A stretch of 64,000 nt of DNA. Origin: GCA-003244245 sp050699635 (GTDB lineage Bacteria; Actinomycetota; Actinomycetes; Mycobacteriales; Pseudonocardiaceae). Position numbers and translations under genes: made by a program. Location of the stretch: positions 14,650 through 78,649 of the forward strand of contig JBOHFK010000010.1 of the NCBI GenBank assembly GCA_050699635.1. The letters run 5' to 3'. This document shows positions 1-12,000 of this stretch, one piece after another; position 1 is the stretch's first letter, and each line of letters opens with the position of its first letter. Under the pieces are notes generated by a model. It worked only from the letters and a program-made list of their open reading frames with translations. It did no database searches and was not told the DNA's origin.

Positions 1-3000
1 TCAAAGCTGCCTTTGGCCACATACTTCTCCAGGCGGTTCGCCCAGTCCTGGAAGGATGTTGTCTTGCCTTCCAGTTGGACGTCCGCACCTTGCGCTAGCT
101 GCTGGTAAGCCGTAGCGAGATCTTCAAGCAGAATACGCCACGAGACGGCGTCGACCACAAGATGATGTGCTGTCAAGAATAGATAGCATTCCCGTCCCAC
201 ACCGAAGGCGAACAATGCCGCCTTCAACAGTGGGCCCTCGCGAAGATCGAAGCTCGCGTGAATGTTGTCGACGATCCTCTCCATCGTCACCGTCTGATCT
301 TCGCCTGTTCGATCGGACAGATCGACTATGCGAAGCACCTCCATCGGCCTTGACGGAGCGTTGTCCTGCCGCCAGTGCCCGTCGACCTGATAGAACTGCA
401 TTCGAAGTGCGTCATGATGCACCAGTAACACATCGATCGCCCGTTCAAGGAGCTGCTGGTCCACGTTCTCGTCCACCTCTACCAGCATCGACTGGTTGAA
501 ATGGTGCGGACTGACCGGATGCGTTCGGAAAAACCAGTGCTGGATCGGAGTGAGCGCGGTCGAGCCAATGACCGATTCCCGATCGGCTTGCTGACTGTCA
601 GCCGTGGTTACCGCCAATGCGAGCTCGGCGACCGTCTGGTTGAAGAAGACGTCCCTGGAAGCCAGCGTGAAACCGGCCTTCCGGATGCGGGAAACGAGCT
701 GAATACTCAGGATCGAGTCCCCACCCAGCTCAAAGAAATTATCGTGGACACCGACCCGTTCCACCCCCAGGACTTCCACCCAGATACCGGCCAGAGCGCG
801 CTCGGTCTCCGTGCGCGGCGCCACATACTCCGCCACCGGCTCAGCAAGCTGATCCGGCACGGGCAACGCCTTGCGATCCACCTTCCCCGTCGGCCCCAAC
901 GGCAACGCATCCAGCACCACAAACACCGCCGGCACCAGATAACCCGGCAAGAACCTAGCCAGCTCCGCACGCAACTCACCCGGAATCAGCACCGCCCCGG
1001 CAGCGGGCACCGCATAACCGGCTAACCGTTTCATCCCCGGAACGTCTTCCCGGGCCACCACCACAGCCTCGGCAACACCCGCCTGGCTCAACAACGCCGC
1101 CTCGATCTCCCCCAGCTCGATCCGGAAACCCCGGATCTTCACCTGCTCATCAGCCCGGCCCGAATATGCCAACTCACCCTCAGGAGTCCACCGCACCAGG
1201 TCCCCACTGCGGTACATCCGCTCCCCCGGACCACCAAACGGGTTCGCCACGAACCGAGTTGCGGTCAGCCCCGCCCGGCGCAGATACCCTCGAGCCAACC
1301 CGCAACCGGCGATATACAACTCACCGACCACCCCCACCGGCACTGGCCGCAACCGGCCATCCAGCACATAGACACGGGTGTTAGGGATGGGGGATCCGAT
1401 GGTCGGGCGGTCTGGGCCCGGCACCAACGGCCGGCTCCAGCTGGCCACCACGGTGGTTTCCGTCGGTCCATACGAGTTAATCATCCGGCGGCCCGGGGCC
1501 CACCAGCTCACCAGCTCTGCACTGCACACATCCCCACCGACGATCACGGTGCGCCACTGCGGCAACCCAGTTGTGGTCATCCCAGGAGAGATCGTGGCCA
1601 ATGCCGCGGGAGGGATCAACGCGTGACTGATCTCCTCCTGCTCCAAGATGGCCAGCAGAGTGTCCCCACCCAGCGGCTCGGGGGTGGCCGGGAGCACCCA
1701 CACCGCCCCAGCCAGCAGCGACATCCCTAACTCCAGCACCGAGGCATCAAAACTCGGTGAGGACATCGCCAGCACCCGGTCTCCAGGACTGACCTGATAA
1801 TGCTCGGCCTCCGCAGCAGAAAAATTACTCAGCCCGGTGTGAGTGACCACCACGGCCTTGGGGCGCCCGGTGGACCCCGAGGTGTAAATCACATAAGCCG
1901 GATGAGACAGGGCCAAGGGATTAAGCCGATCGGCATCAGCGGGAGCGTGTCCCGGCATGGCGGCCACCCTGCTCACCACCACCGGATCATCAATGAGCAC
2001 CCGGGCCGCCCCGAGCAGCGCAGGGATCCGCTGCGCAGCTGCGGTGCAGCTCAGCACCACGATCGGGGCAGCGTCGGTGAGCATGAACTCGATCCGCTGC
2101 TCCGGGTACTCCGGGTCGACCGGCAGATACCCGCCCCCAGCCTTGGCCACCGCCAAGGCGGCCACCACCAACTCCACCGAGCGGGGCAACACCACCGCCA
2201 CCAACCGCTCCGGACCGACCCCGAGCTCGATCAGCAACCAGGCCAGCCGATTAGCCTGCTCATCCAACTCCGCATAAGACAACCCCACAGACCCACACCG
2301 AACCGCCTCAGCATCCGGCGTCCGCGCCACCTGAGCTTCAAACAACTCCGGCAAACACGCCCCGGGCGCTGGCTGATCAGTGTCGTTCCATCCCACCACC
2401 ACCTGATGCGCCTCAGCCTCAGTCAACAATGGCAGCTTCTGCACCGGCTGATCCGGATTCACCGCGATCCCACCCAGCAACACCAGCAGATGCTGCGCCA
2501 TCCGCTGCATCGTCGCGGCATCAAACAGATCGGTGTTGTACTGCAACACCCCGACCAGCACATCATTGGCTTGCTGGAACTGCACAGTGATATCGAAGTT
2601 CACGGTGCTCACCGGTAGCGACAGAATCGAGGCATCCAGCCCAGCCAGATCCGAGGCCCGTCCGGGAGCGTTCTGTAATACCACCATGGCCTGGAACAAC
2701 GGCGTCCGGCTAGTGTCCCGGACCGGTGCCAGCTCATCAACGACCCGCTCAAAAGGCACCTGCTGATGCACGAAGGCATCCAGCACCGTCTCCCGCACCC
2801 CGGCCAAGAACTCCACGAAACTCTGCTGGCCATCCACCCGGGACCGCAGCACCAGAGTGTTGACGAAAAACCCGATCAGCCCTTCCAGCTCAGCCCGATC
2901 CCGACCCGACACCACCGTGCCCACCGCGATGTCGTCCTGCCCCGACCAGCGACTGAACAACACCTGACACGCCGCCACCAAGGTCATGAACAACGTGCCA

Positions 3001-6000
3001 TCCAAACGATGACCCAGCTCGCTCAACCGGGCAACAACCGGCGCAGGAACCACAAACTGGTGCACGGCCCCAGCAGAAGTCAGCACCGCCGGCCGCGGCC
3101 GATCCGTCGGCAACTCCAGCGCCGGCACACCCGCTAGCTGCTCACGCCAATAGCCCATCGCGGTGTCCAGCACCGGGCCGGTGAGCAACTCCCGCTGCCA
3201 GAGCGCGTAATCCACATACTGCACCGACAGCTCCGGCAGCCCCGGCGCCTGACCGGCCAACGCTGCATTATAGAGCGCGCCCAGCTCGGCCACGAACACA
3301 CCCATCGACCAGGCATCGGTGATGATGTGATGCATTGCCACACTCAGCACATGCTCAGTGGCATTCAGGCGTGCCACACCCACCCGCAGCAAGGGACCGC
3401 GGGTCAAGTCGAACGGCCTACTGGTCTCCACCCCCAGCACCCGCTGCAACTCCGCGTCCCGCTCCGGCGGGGTGAGATCTGACAGATCCCACACGGGCAA
3501 CGGTACCCGTGCCGGTGAGTGGACGATCTGGACTCCCCGCCCATCCACTGCGTCAAAGGTGGTACGCAGTGACTCATGCCGAGTGACCAGCCCGGTCAGC
3601 GCCACTGATAACGCATCCAAACCCAGCTCACCACGCACATGCACCGCGAACGCAATGACATACCCCGACTCACCCGGGGTGAACTGATCCAAAAACCACA
3701 ACCGCTGCTGCGCAAACGACAACGGCAACTCACCCACACGATCAACCACCGGAATCGCCGGCAACGCACAGACCACTGATTCCGCCACCGCCGCCGCCAG
3801 GCCAGCCACAGTGGGATCCACGAACAACACCCGCGGGGAGAGCTCCACCTTCAATACCACCCGCACCCGCGACATCACCTGAATACTCAGGATCGAGTCC
3901 CCGCCCAGCTCAAAGAAATTATCGTGGACACCGACCCGTTCCACCCCCAGGACTTCCACCCAGATACCGGCCAGAGCGCGCTCGGTCTCCGTGCGCGGCG
4001 CCACATACTCCGCCACCGGCTCAGCAAGCTGATCCGGCACGGGCAACGCCTTGCGATCCACCTTCCCCGTCGGCCCCAACGGCAACGCATCCAGCACCAC
4101 AAACACCGCCGGCACCAGATAACCCGGCAAGAACCTAGCCAGCTCCGCACGCAACTCACCCGGAATCAGCACCGCCCCGGCAGCGGGCACCAGGTAGGCC
4201 ACCAATTGCTTGTGTGCGTCCGACCCCGAAGCCGCCAGTCCCTGGCGGGCCACCACCACGGCCTCGGCCACCTGCGCCTGGCCCAACAACGCGGCCTCGA
4301 TCTCCCCCAGCTCGATCCGGAAACCCCGGATCTTCACCTGATAGTCCGAGCGACCCAGGAACTCCAGCCGGCCTTGGGCGTTCCACCGCACCACATCCCC
4401 CGTGCGATACATCCGCTCCCCCCGCGCATCAAAGGGATTCGCCACGAACCGGGCCGCGGTCAGCCCCGCCCGGCGCAGATACCCTCGAGCCAACCCGCAA
4501 CCGGCGATATACAACTCACCGACCACCCCCACCGGCACTGGCCGCAACCGGCCATCCAGCACATAGACACGGGTGTTCCAGACCGGCGCACCAATGCCCG
4601 GCACACCGGGCGAGTCATCCAGCCGCGCCGCGGTAGACCAGACCGTGGTCTCGGTGGGCCCATACAGGTTCGTGACCTCCACCGCCAACTCCCGCATAGC
4701 CGCCGCGAGTGGCGCTGGTAGCGCCTCACCCCCCACGAGCATGCGCAGCCCACGCACGCCCTCGGGATGCACCGACACGATCGTCTGCCACAACGACGGA
4801 GTCGCCTGCATGATCGTGGCCCCGCTGTCCGCCACCACCCGGCCCAGCGCGACCGGATCAGACACCACGTCCCCAGCAACCACGACGGCCGCCCCAGACA
4901 CCAGCGGCAGATACAACTCCAACGCCGCGATGTCGAAGGCAATCGTGGTGACCGCCAGCCACCGGGCCGCCGGATCCAGCGGGAACAGCTCACCCATCGA
5001 GCCAAGGAAGTTCACCAGCGCAGCATGCGCAACCACCACACCCTTGGGCTTCCCCGTCGACCCCGACGTGTAGATCACATACGCCGGATGGGCAGCCGAC
5101 ACAGGCCCCACCCGCTCAACATCAGCACCATCACCACTGGCATAACCAGCCAGCTCCGCAACAGTCCCAGCATCATCAACGACCAGCCGGGCCACTCCCG
5201 CCGGCACACACCCCACAGTCTCCTCAGCAGCCAACACCAGCACCGGATCAGCGTCGGAACAAATAAACTCAATCCGCGCAGCCGGATAACCCGGATCAAT
5301 CGGCACATACCCAGCCCCAGCCTTAGCCACCGCCAACAACGCCACCACCATCTCCACCGACCGCGGCAACGCCACCCCAACAAACTGCTCCGGACCCACA
5401 CCCCGCCCGATCAACAACCGCGCCAGCCGATTCGCCCGACCATTCAACTCCCGATACGACAACTCCACCCGAGAAGAACCCTCACCACAAACCACCGCCA
5501 CCGCGGCCGGTGTCCGCGCCACCTGGGCGGCGAACAACTCCGGCACGGTCGTCGCTGACACCTCACGATGCGTGTCGTTCCACCGGACGAGCACCTGATC
5601 CCGCTCCGCGGTGGTCAGCATCGGGAGCTGGGCGAGTGGCTGGTCGGGGTCGGCGGTGATCCCACCCAGCAACACCAGCAAATGCTGGGCCATCCGCTCG
5701 ACTGTCGATGCCTCAAACAGGCGCGGGTCATAGGCCAAGCGCAGACCTAGGTGCTCACCGAGGAAGGCTTGCAAGGTGAGGGGGAAGTTGGTGGTTTCCC
5801 GGAGGTGGACCTGATGGATATGCAGGCCAGCGCCGGTGACCGCTTCGGAGTGGAAGGGGTAGTTCTCGAACACCATCATGGTGTCGAATAGCGTGCTTCC
5901 GGGCGGGAGGTCGCTGTAGGCCTGGATCTGGGCCAGGGACAGGTAATCGAATCGACGAGACTCGATCTGCGCGCGTTGCAACCCTTGCAGCCACGACGCC

Positions 6001-9000
6001 AGCGGTTGATCATCCTCGATGCGCGTCCGGGTGGGCACGGTGTTGATGAACATGCCCACCATCGATTCCACCCCGGCCAGCTCCGCCGAGCGCCCGGCCA
6101 CGGTGGTTCCGAACACCACATCACGCGCACCGCTATACCGCGAGAGCAATAACGCCCAAGCGCCTTGGACAATGGTGTTCACGGTCAAGCCGTGGTGTTT
6201 GGCCACTCGCTGCAACCCGGTCGTGTCCCGGTCGCCGAGCTGGATGTCGATCGATTCCGAGGACTCCGCCTGGTGCGCCTGACGCGGCGGGCGGTCATAA
6301 GGCAACGACGTGCGGGAGTCAAACCCGGCCAGCACCGCCCGCCAATGCGCCTCAGCCTGGTCGGTGTCCTGCTCAGCCAGCCAGTGCACATAGTCCCGGA
6401 ACGGCCGGCGCGCCACCAGCTCGGGTGCACGATCCTGGGTGATCGCCGCGTACTGCTCGCAGACCTCCGCGAAGACCGCGCCAATGCTCCAGCCATCAAG
6501 GATCACATGGTGATGCGTCCACACCACCACGACCTCATCCCCAGGCAAGCGCGCGATCACCAACCGCACCAACGGCGGTACCCCTAAATCGATCTCAGTG
6601 CGCTCAGCCATCGCGATCCGCGCCAACTCCTGCTGCTGCTCCCACTCAGGCAGCTCCCGCCAGTCATAGCGGGTGATCGGCAACATCACACGCCGGTGCA
6701 CGATCTGTACCGGCTCGTCGACACCGGCCCAGGCGATCGCGCTGCGCAGTATGGGGGTGCGATCCACCACCCGCTGCCAGGACTCACCCCAGGCCTGCGG
6801 ATCGCTGATCCCCGAGACCCGTAACTGGGTTTGATCCACATAAGCGGCCTCGGCCGGATCGAGCAGGCTGTGGAACACCAGCCCGGCCTGTAACGGGGTC
6901 AATCGGTAGAAGTCCTCCACATCCCGGCCAGTACCGACCAACGCATCCAGCTGACCCTGTGACACCATGGCCAGCGGGAAATCAGACGGCGTGCACCCAC
7001 CCGAGTCCGGATCCGCGCAATGCACCACGATCTGGCGCAACGCCTCACACGTTTGTGAAGCCAGCCACTCGACGGTGGCTTTGTCATGCACATTCTCCGA
7101 ATAGGTCCAACTCAGCCGTAACTGGCCATCAGTCACGACCCCGATGACATCCAGCAGGTGCGGACGCACGCTCTCCAGTGCGACATCGGGTGCCAAAGCA
7201 GCCACCCAGTCCCGATACAGCCCACCAGATTGGCCCGCAGCACCCCACTGACCGAGATAATTCACACTGATTTGCGGCGAGACATTCTCACCTAATCCAC
7301 TATTGCTGGTCAGGTACCGCAATGCCCCGTAGCTGAGCCCGCGATGCGGGATAGCCCGCAGCTGTTCTTTCACCGACTTGAGCACTTCACTCCAACCGGT
7401 GGGCTCAATACTCAAGGCCACCGGGAACAGGGAGGTGAACCAGCCTACCGTGCGGGAGAGCTCCACTCCCGGGAGGATCTCCTCACGACCATGCCCTTCC
7501 AGCGCGATCAGGACCCGATCCCGACCGGTCCACGTGGCCAGCACCCGCCCTAACGCGCTGAGCAACACATCATTGATCTGGGTGCGGTACACCCCCGGCA
7601 CCCGGTGTAGCAACGCATCCGTTTCATCCCGGCTCAACCCCGCCACTACAGTCCGTGTAGAGTCAGCCGTGTTCACCCCTTTCCGGGTCACCGGCAACTG
7701 AGCCGTCGGATCTTGGGCCGCCAAGCCCTGGGACAGCGTCGACCAATACCTCAAATCGTCATCGAGCCGACCGGCCTGGACATGTCCCGCCCATCGGTGC
7801 GCCCACTGGGTGAACGCGGTGCTGACGGGCTCCAACTCTACCGGGCGCCCATCGCGAGCCTGGTGGTAGGCGATTTCCAGATCACCTAACAGGATCCGCC
7901 AGGACACCCCATCAACCACCAAGTGATGGATGGCGAGGAACAACCACGGACGCTGACCCGATCCGAACCCGAACAACACCACCCGCGCCAGCGGGCCATT
8001 CACAATGTCCAGACCGGACGCGGCGGCCCACGCCGCGTCCGCCACGACCGCCGGCCGATCCACCTGTGGCACACCCGAGAACTCACAGCGCTCGAACACC
8101 ACACCACCGTTGGATGCGATGTCCTGACACCATTCACCGTCGAGTTGAGAAAAACGCGTCCGTAACGCCGGGTGGTGTGCCACCAATGCATCCACCGCGA
8201 CCGCTAACGCGTCCTGATCGAGGTCTTCGATCAATTCCATCGCAAAGGACTGGTTGAAGTGCGCCAACGGCCCGTAAGTAGCGAAGAACCAGTGCTGGAT
8301 CGGGGTCAACGGCGCCGGACCGATAATCACCTCGTCATCAACCGACTCTGAATCCGACTTCACCCCTGCGGCGAGTGCTGCCACCGTCTGGGCGAAGAAC
8401 ACATCTCTGGTGGTCACCGGCACGCCCGCCGACCGGGCCCGGGACACCACCTGAATACTCAGAATCGAGTCCCCACCCAACTCGAAGAAATTATCCTCCA
8501 CACCAACCCGGTCCGCACCGAGTACCTGTGCCCAGATCTCGGCCAGAACACGCTCGGTATCGGTCCGGGGAGCGACGTATTGGGCCACCGGCGCGGCGGG
8601 CTGATCCGGAACAGGTAGGGCCTTGCGATCCAGTTTCCCGGTCGGACCCAGAGGCAGTTCGTCGAGTGTGACAAACAATGCGGGCAGCATATAGTCGGGC
8701 AGCACCTGACCCAGATGCATCCGCAACTCCGCAGCGGAGGGGGCGTCCGGATCAGCAGAAACCAAGTAGGCCACCAGACGCTTGGTCCCAGGCTGGTCCT
8801 CCCGGGCAATGACCACGACCTCACTAATCCCGGGGTGAGTGGCCAGCGCGGCCTCGATCTCCCCCAGCTCGATCCGGAATCCCCTGATCTTGACCTGATC
8901 ATCGACCCGGCCCAGGTATTCCAGCTCCCCACCTGAGTTCCAGCGCACCAGGTCCCCACTGCGATACATCCGCTCCCCCGGCGCACCGAACGGATTCGCG

Positions 9001-12000
9001 ACAAACCTGGTCGCGGTCAGCCCAGGCCGGCGCAAATAGCCCCGCGCTAACCCAGCTCCAGCGAGGTACAACTCCCCGATCGCTCCGACCGGCACCGGTC
9101 GTAACCGGTCATCCAGCACATACACCTGGGTATTGGTGATCGGGGACCCGATCGGCGGTGCCTGCTCGATCGGGGTGTCGCCGTCGTAGTACCAGGCGGT
9201 GGCGTACACGCATGCCTCGGTCGGACCGTAAATATTCGCGATCCGCCGGCAACGGGTGGCTTCCTGGATCTCCCGGGCCACCCGAGCCGAGAGCGCCTCG
9301 CCCGCCAGCACCACCGTCTCCGCCCGAACCACACCACCACCGTGAGACAACCCCTGCCACAATGCCGAGGGCACCCCACTGACCAAACTCGCCACCCGTT
9401 CACCAGCCCCGGGCTCGCCCAAGGCCAACACGTCCCGGACCAGCACAATGCTGCCGCCCACCAACAACGGGCAGACAATCTCAAACACCGACACATCAAA
9501 GGTCAGCGACGTCGAGGCCAGCACCCGCGACAACCCCGCGGCACCGAACTCCCCAGCTGCCCACCTGGCAAGATCGACCACGCTCTGCTGCGCGACCACC
9601 ACCGCCTTCGGGACACCAGTGGAGCCCGAGGTGTAAATCGCATACGCCGCATGAGGGGGCAACAGTGGTGCCACTCGATCGGCATCAGTGACCTCAGCAC
9701 AAGACTGCGCGGCGATCTCCTTAACGGTCTCGGAATCATCGATCACCAGGCGCGTCACATCCGCCGGTAAGCACCCGGAGGTCTCCCCAGCACACAACAC
9801 GACAGCGGGGTTGGCATCAGCACAGATGAACTCGATCCGCGCCGGCGGATACTTCGGGTCAATCGGCAGATACGCCGCACCCGCCTTGGCCACCGCCCAC
9901 AAGGCCACCACCATGCCCACCGACCGCGGCAGCACCAGCCCCACGAACTGCTCCGGGCCCACACCCCGTCCGATCAGCACCCGCGCCAACCGATTCGCTC
10001 GCTCGTTCAGCTCGGTATAGGACAGCCCGTCGTCCCCGGCCACCACGGCTACCGCGTCGGGTGTGCGGGCGACTTGGGCGGCGAACAACTCTGACACCGT
10101 CGCCGCCGGCACCTCACGATGCGTGTCGTTCCACTGGACGAGCAACTGATCCCGCTCCGCGGTGGTCAGCACCGGAAGCTGGGCAAGCGGCTGGCCAGGG
10201 TCGGCTGTGATCCCACCCAACAACACCAGCAAATGCTGGCCCATCCGCTGGACGGTGGTGGTGTCGAACACATGCGGGTCATAGGCCAAGCGCAGACCCA
10301 GATGCTCCCCGAGGAAGGCCTGCAAGGTCAGCGGGAAATTGGTGGTCTCCCGAGCCTGTACTGCGAGAAGGTGGAGGCCGGCGTGGCTGACTGGTTCGGA
10401 ATCGAAGGGGTAGTTTTCGAATATGACGATGCTGTCGAACAGGGTGCTCCCGGCGGGCAGCGCACTCCAGTTTTGTAACTGAGCCAGGGAGACGAAATCG
10501 AACCGCCGGGACTCGATCTGCGCGGTTTGCAATTCACGCAGCCAGGACGTCACATCTTGTCCGTCATTTACCAGCGCTCGAGTGGGCACAGTGTTGATGA
10601 ACATGCCGATCATCGATTCGACGCCCGCTAGCTCAGCGGGTCGCCCGGACACGACGCTCCCGAACACGACGTCACGTTGGCCGCTGTAGCGCGACAACAG
10701 CAGCGCCCAAGCGCCCTGCACGATCGTGTTCATTGTCAGGCCGTTGCGCTTAGCCACCTGATGCAACCGAGCTGAGTCCCGGGCGTCGAGCCCGATGTTC
10801 ACCGATTCGGAGGACTCCGAACGGTGCGCTTCCAAAGGTGGGCGGTCACAAGGCAACGGGGTGCGGGAATCGAACCCGGACAAGACCGCCCGCCAGTGCT
10901 GCTCGGCGTGATCCTCATCCTGCTCGCCGAGCCATCGCAGGTATTCGCGGAACGGCCGCCGGGCCACCAGCACCGGCGCCCGCCCATGGATGATCGCCGC
11001 ATACTGCTCACACACCTCCGCGAACACCGCGGCCATGCTCCAGCCATCCAGCACCACATGGTGGTGGGTCCACAACAGCAGGACCTCATCGTCAGGCAAC
11101 TGGACGATGACCATCCGCAGCAACGGCGGGGCGCTCAGATCCACCTCGGCGCGCTCCTGCGCCGAGACCCGGGCCAGCTGCTGGTCCCACTCCAGCTCGG
11201 AGAGACCGCTCCAGTCATGATGCGCGATGGGCAGCACGACCTTGCGGTAGACCACCTGCAGCGGCTGCCCGACTCCCGCCCACACGACCGCAGTGCGTAA
11301 CAACGGTGTGCGCTCGAGCACCCGCTGCCAGGCCGCGCCCAGTGCGTAGGGGTCCCCAACGCCCGACAACCGCAGCCGGATCTGGTCAACATAGGCAGGT
11401 GAGTCGGTGTCGAGCAGGCTGTGGAACACCATCCCGGCCTGCAGCGGCGTCAGGGGGTAGACGTCCTCCACGTGCCGGCCGTCGCCAGCGACGTGGTCCA
11501 GCTCGGACTGGGTCAACTGGGCCAGCGGGAAGTCCGAGGGAGTGCAGCCGCCGGCCTGCGGGTTGGCGCAGTGCTCCACGATCTGCCGTAGCGCCTGGAG
11601 CATTTGTGCGGCTAGCTGGCTGATGGTGGCCTCGTCGTGCGCGTTTTCCGAATAGATCCAGCTCAGTTGCAGCTCGCCGGCGGCGACTACTCCGATGACA
11701 TCAAGCAAGTGGGGCCGGGCAACGTCGGGTGCATGATCGGGCGCCAGCGGGCTGGCCGCACCGCGGTAGAGGTCGCTTGAATCGGCGGTGGTCTCCCATC
11801 GGCCGTGGTAGTTAAGGCTGATTTGCGGGGTGGCGTCAGCACGAAGTGGGCTATCGGGGGTCAGATAGCGTAGTGCCCCGTAGCTCATTCCCCGGTGCGG
11901 GATGGCTCGCAGCTGCTCCTTGACCGACTTGAGCAGCTCCCCCCAGCCGATGCCCGGCGGGATGGTGAGGGTCACTGGGAATTGAGAGGTGAACCACCCC

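Larger units (their letters stand above)
1..3789 (-). other. Module 14: C-A-T-E(partial), X-type, D-residue
   Basis: Residues about 17940 to at least 19199. The L-C-L condensation domain (LSFAQQRLWFLDQF near 3690-3735) reads HHIITDAWS at 3306-3332, with alanine for the usual glycine. The A domain (about 2370-865) has A3 GSTGRPKAV near 1865-1890, FDASVLEL near 1735-1755 and NSYGPTETTVVA near 1455-1485. Code: D-A-L-L-I-G-S-V-V plus lysine (TGKVDRKAL). The T domain has LGGDS near 718. The E domain starts near 575 (TALTPIQHWFF) and is cut by the window edge; its motif HHLVVDAVSW (138-167) also has alanine for glycine. Its sequence is unlike the E domains of modules 1-12 and closer to that of the upstream protein. 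Confidence 0.83.
3790..6924 (-). other. Module 13: C-A-T, glycine-type code
   Basis: Residues about 16894-17937. The D-C-L condensation domain (EDFYRLTPLQAGLVFHSL near 6860-6920) has HHVILDGWS near 6492-6515 and is Z-module-like. The A domain (about 5555-4045) has FDIAALEL near 4925-4950, IMQATPSL near 4795-4820, LRMLVGGEAL near 4720-4745 and NLYGPTETTVWS near 4645-4675. Code: D-I-L-Q-L-G-L-V-W plus lysine (TGKVDRKAL), one step from the standard glycine code DILQLGLIWK, so Gly is well supported. No E domain follows, as expected for achiral Gly. There are small local insertions, GEGSSR near the A1 motif and ASGSDAHKQ near A9. Its C-terminal A part and T domain share a 313-bp DNA tract with module 14. 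Confidence 0.88.

Noticed and set aside
1..3. Plus-strand tca at the left edge reads TGA on the minus strand and might end the giant gene.
   Set aside because: It is out of frame; the gene frame reads ...GSF with the next codon split by the edge (GA-), inside an E domain.
3790..6924. Missing E domain in module 13 as a deletion.
   Set aside because: The A domain has a glycine code, so no epimerization is needed, and the next C domain is of L-C-L type.
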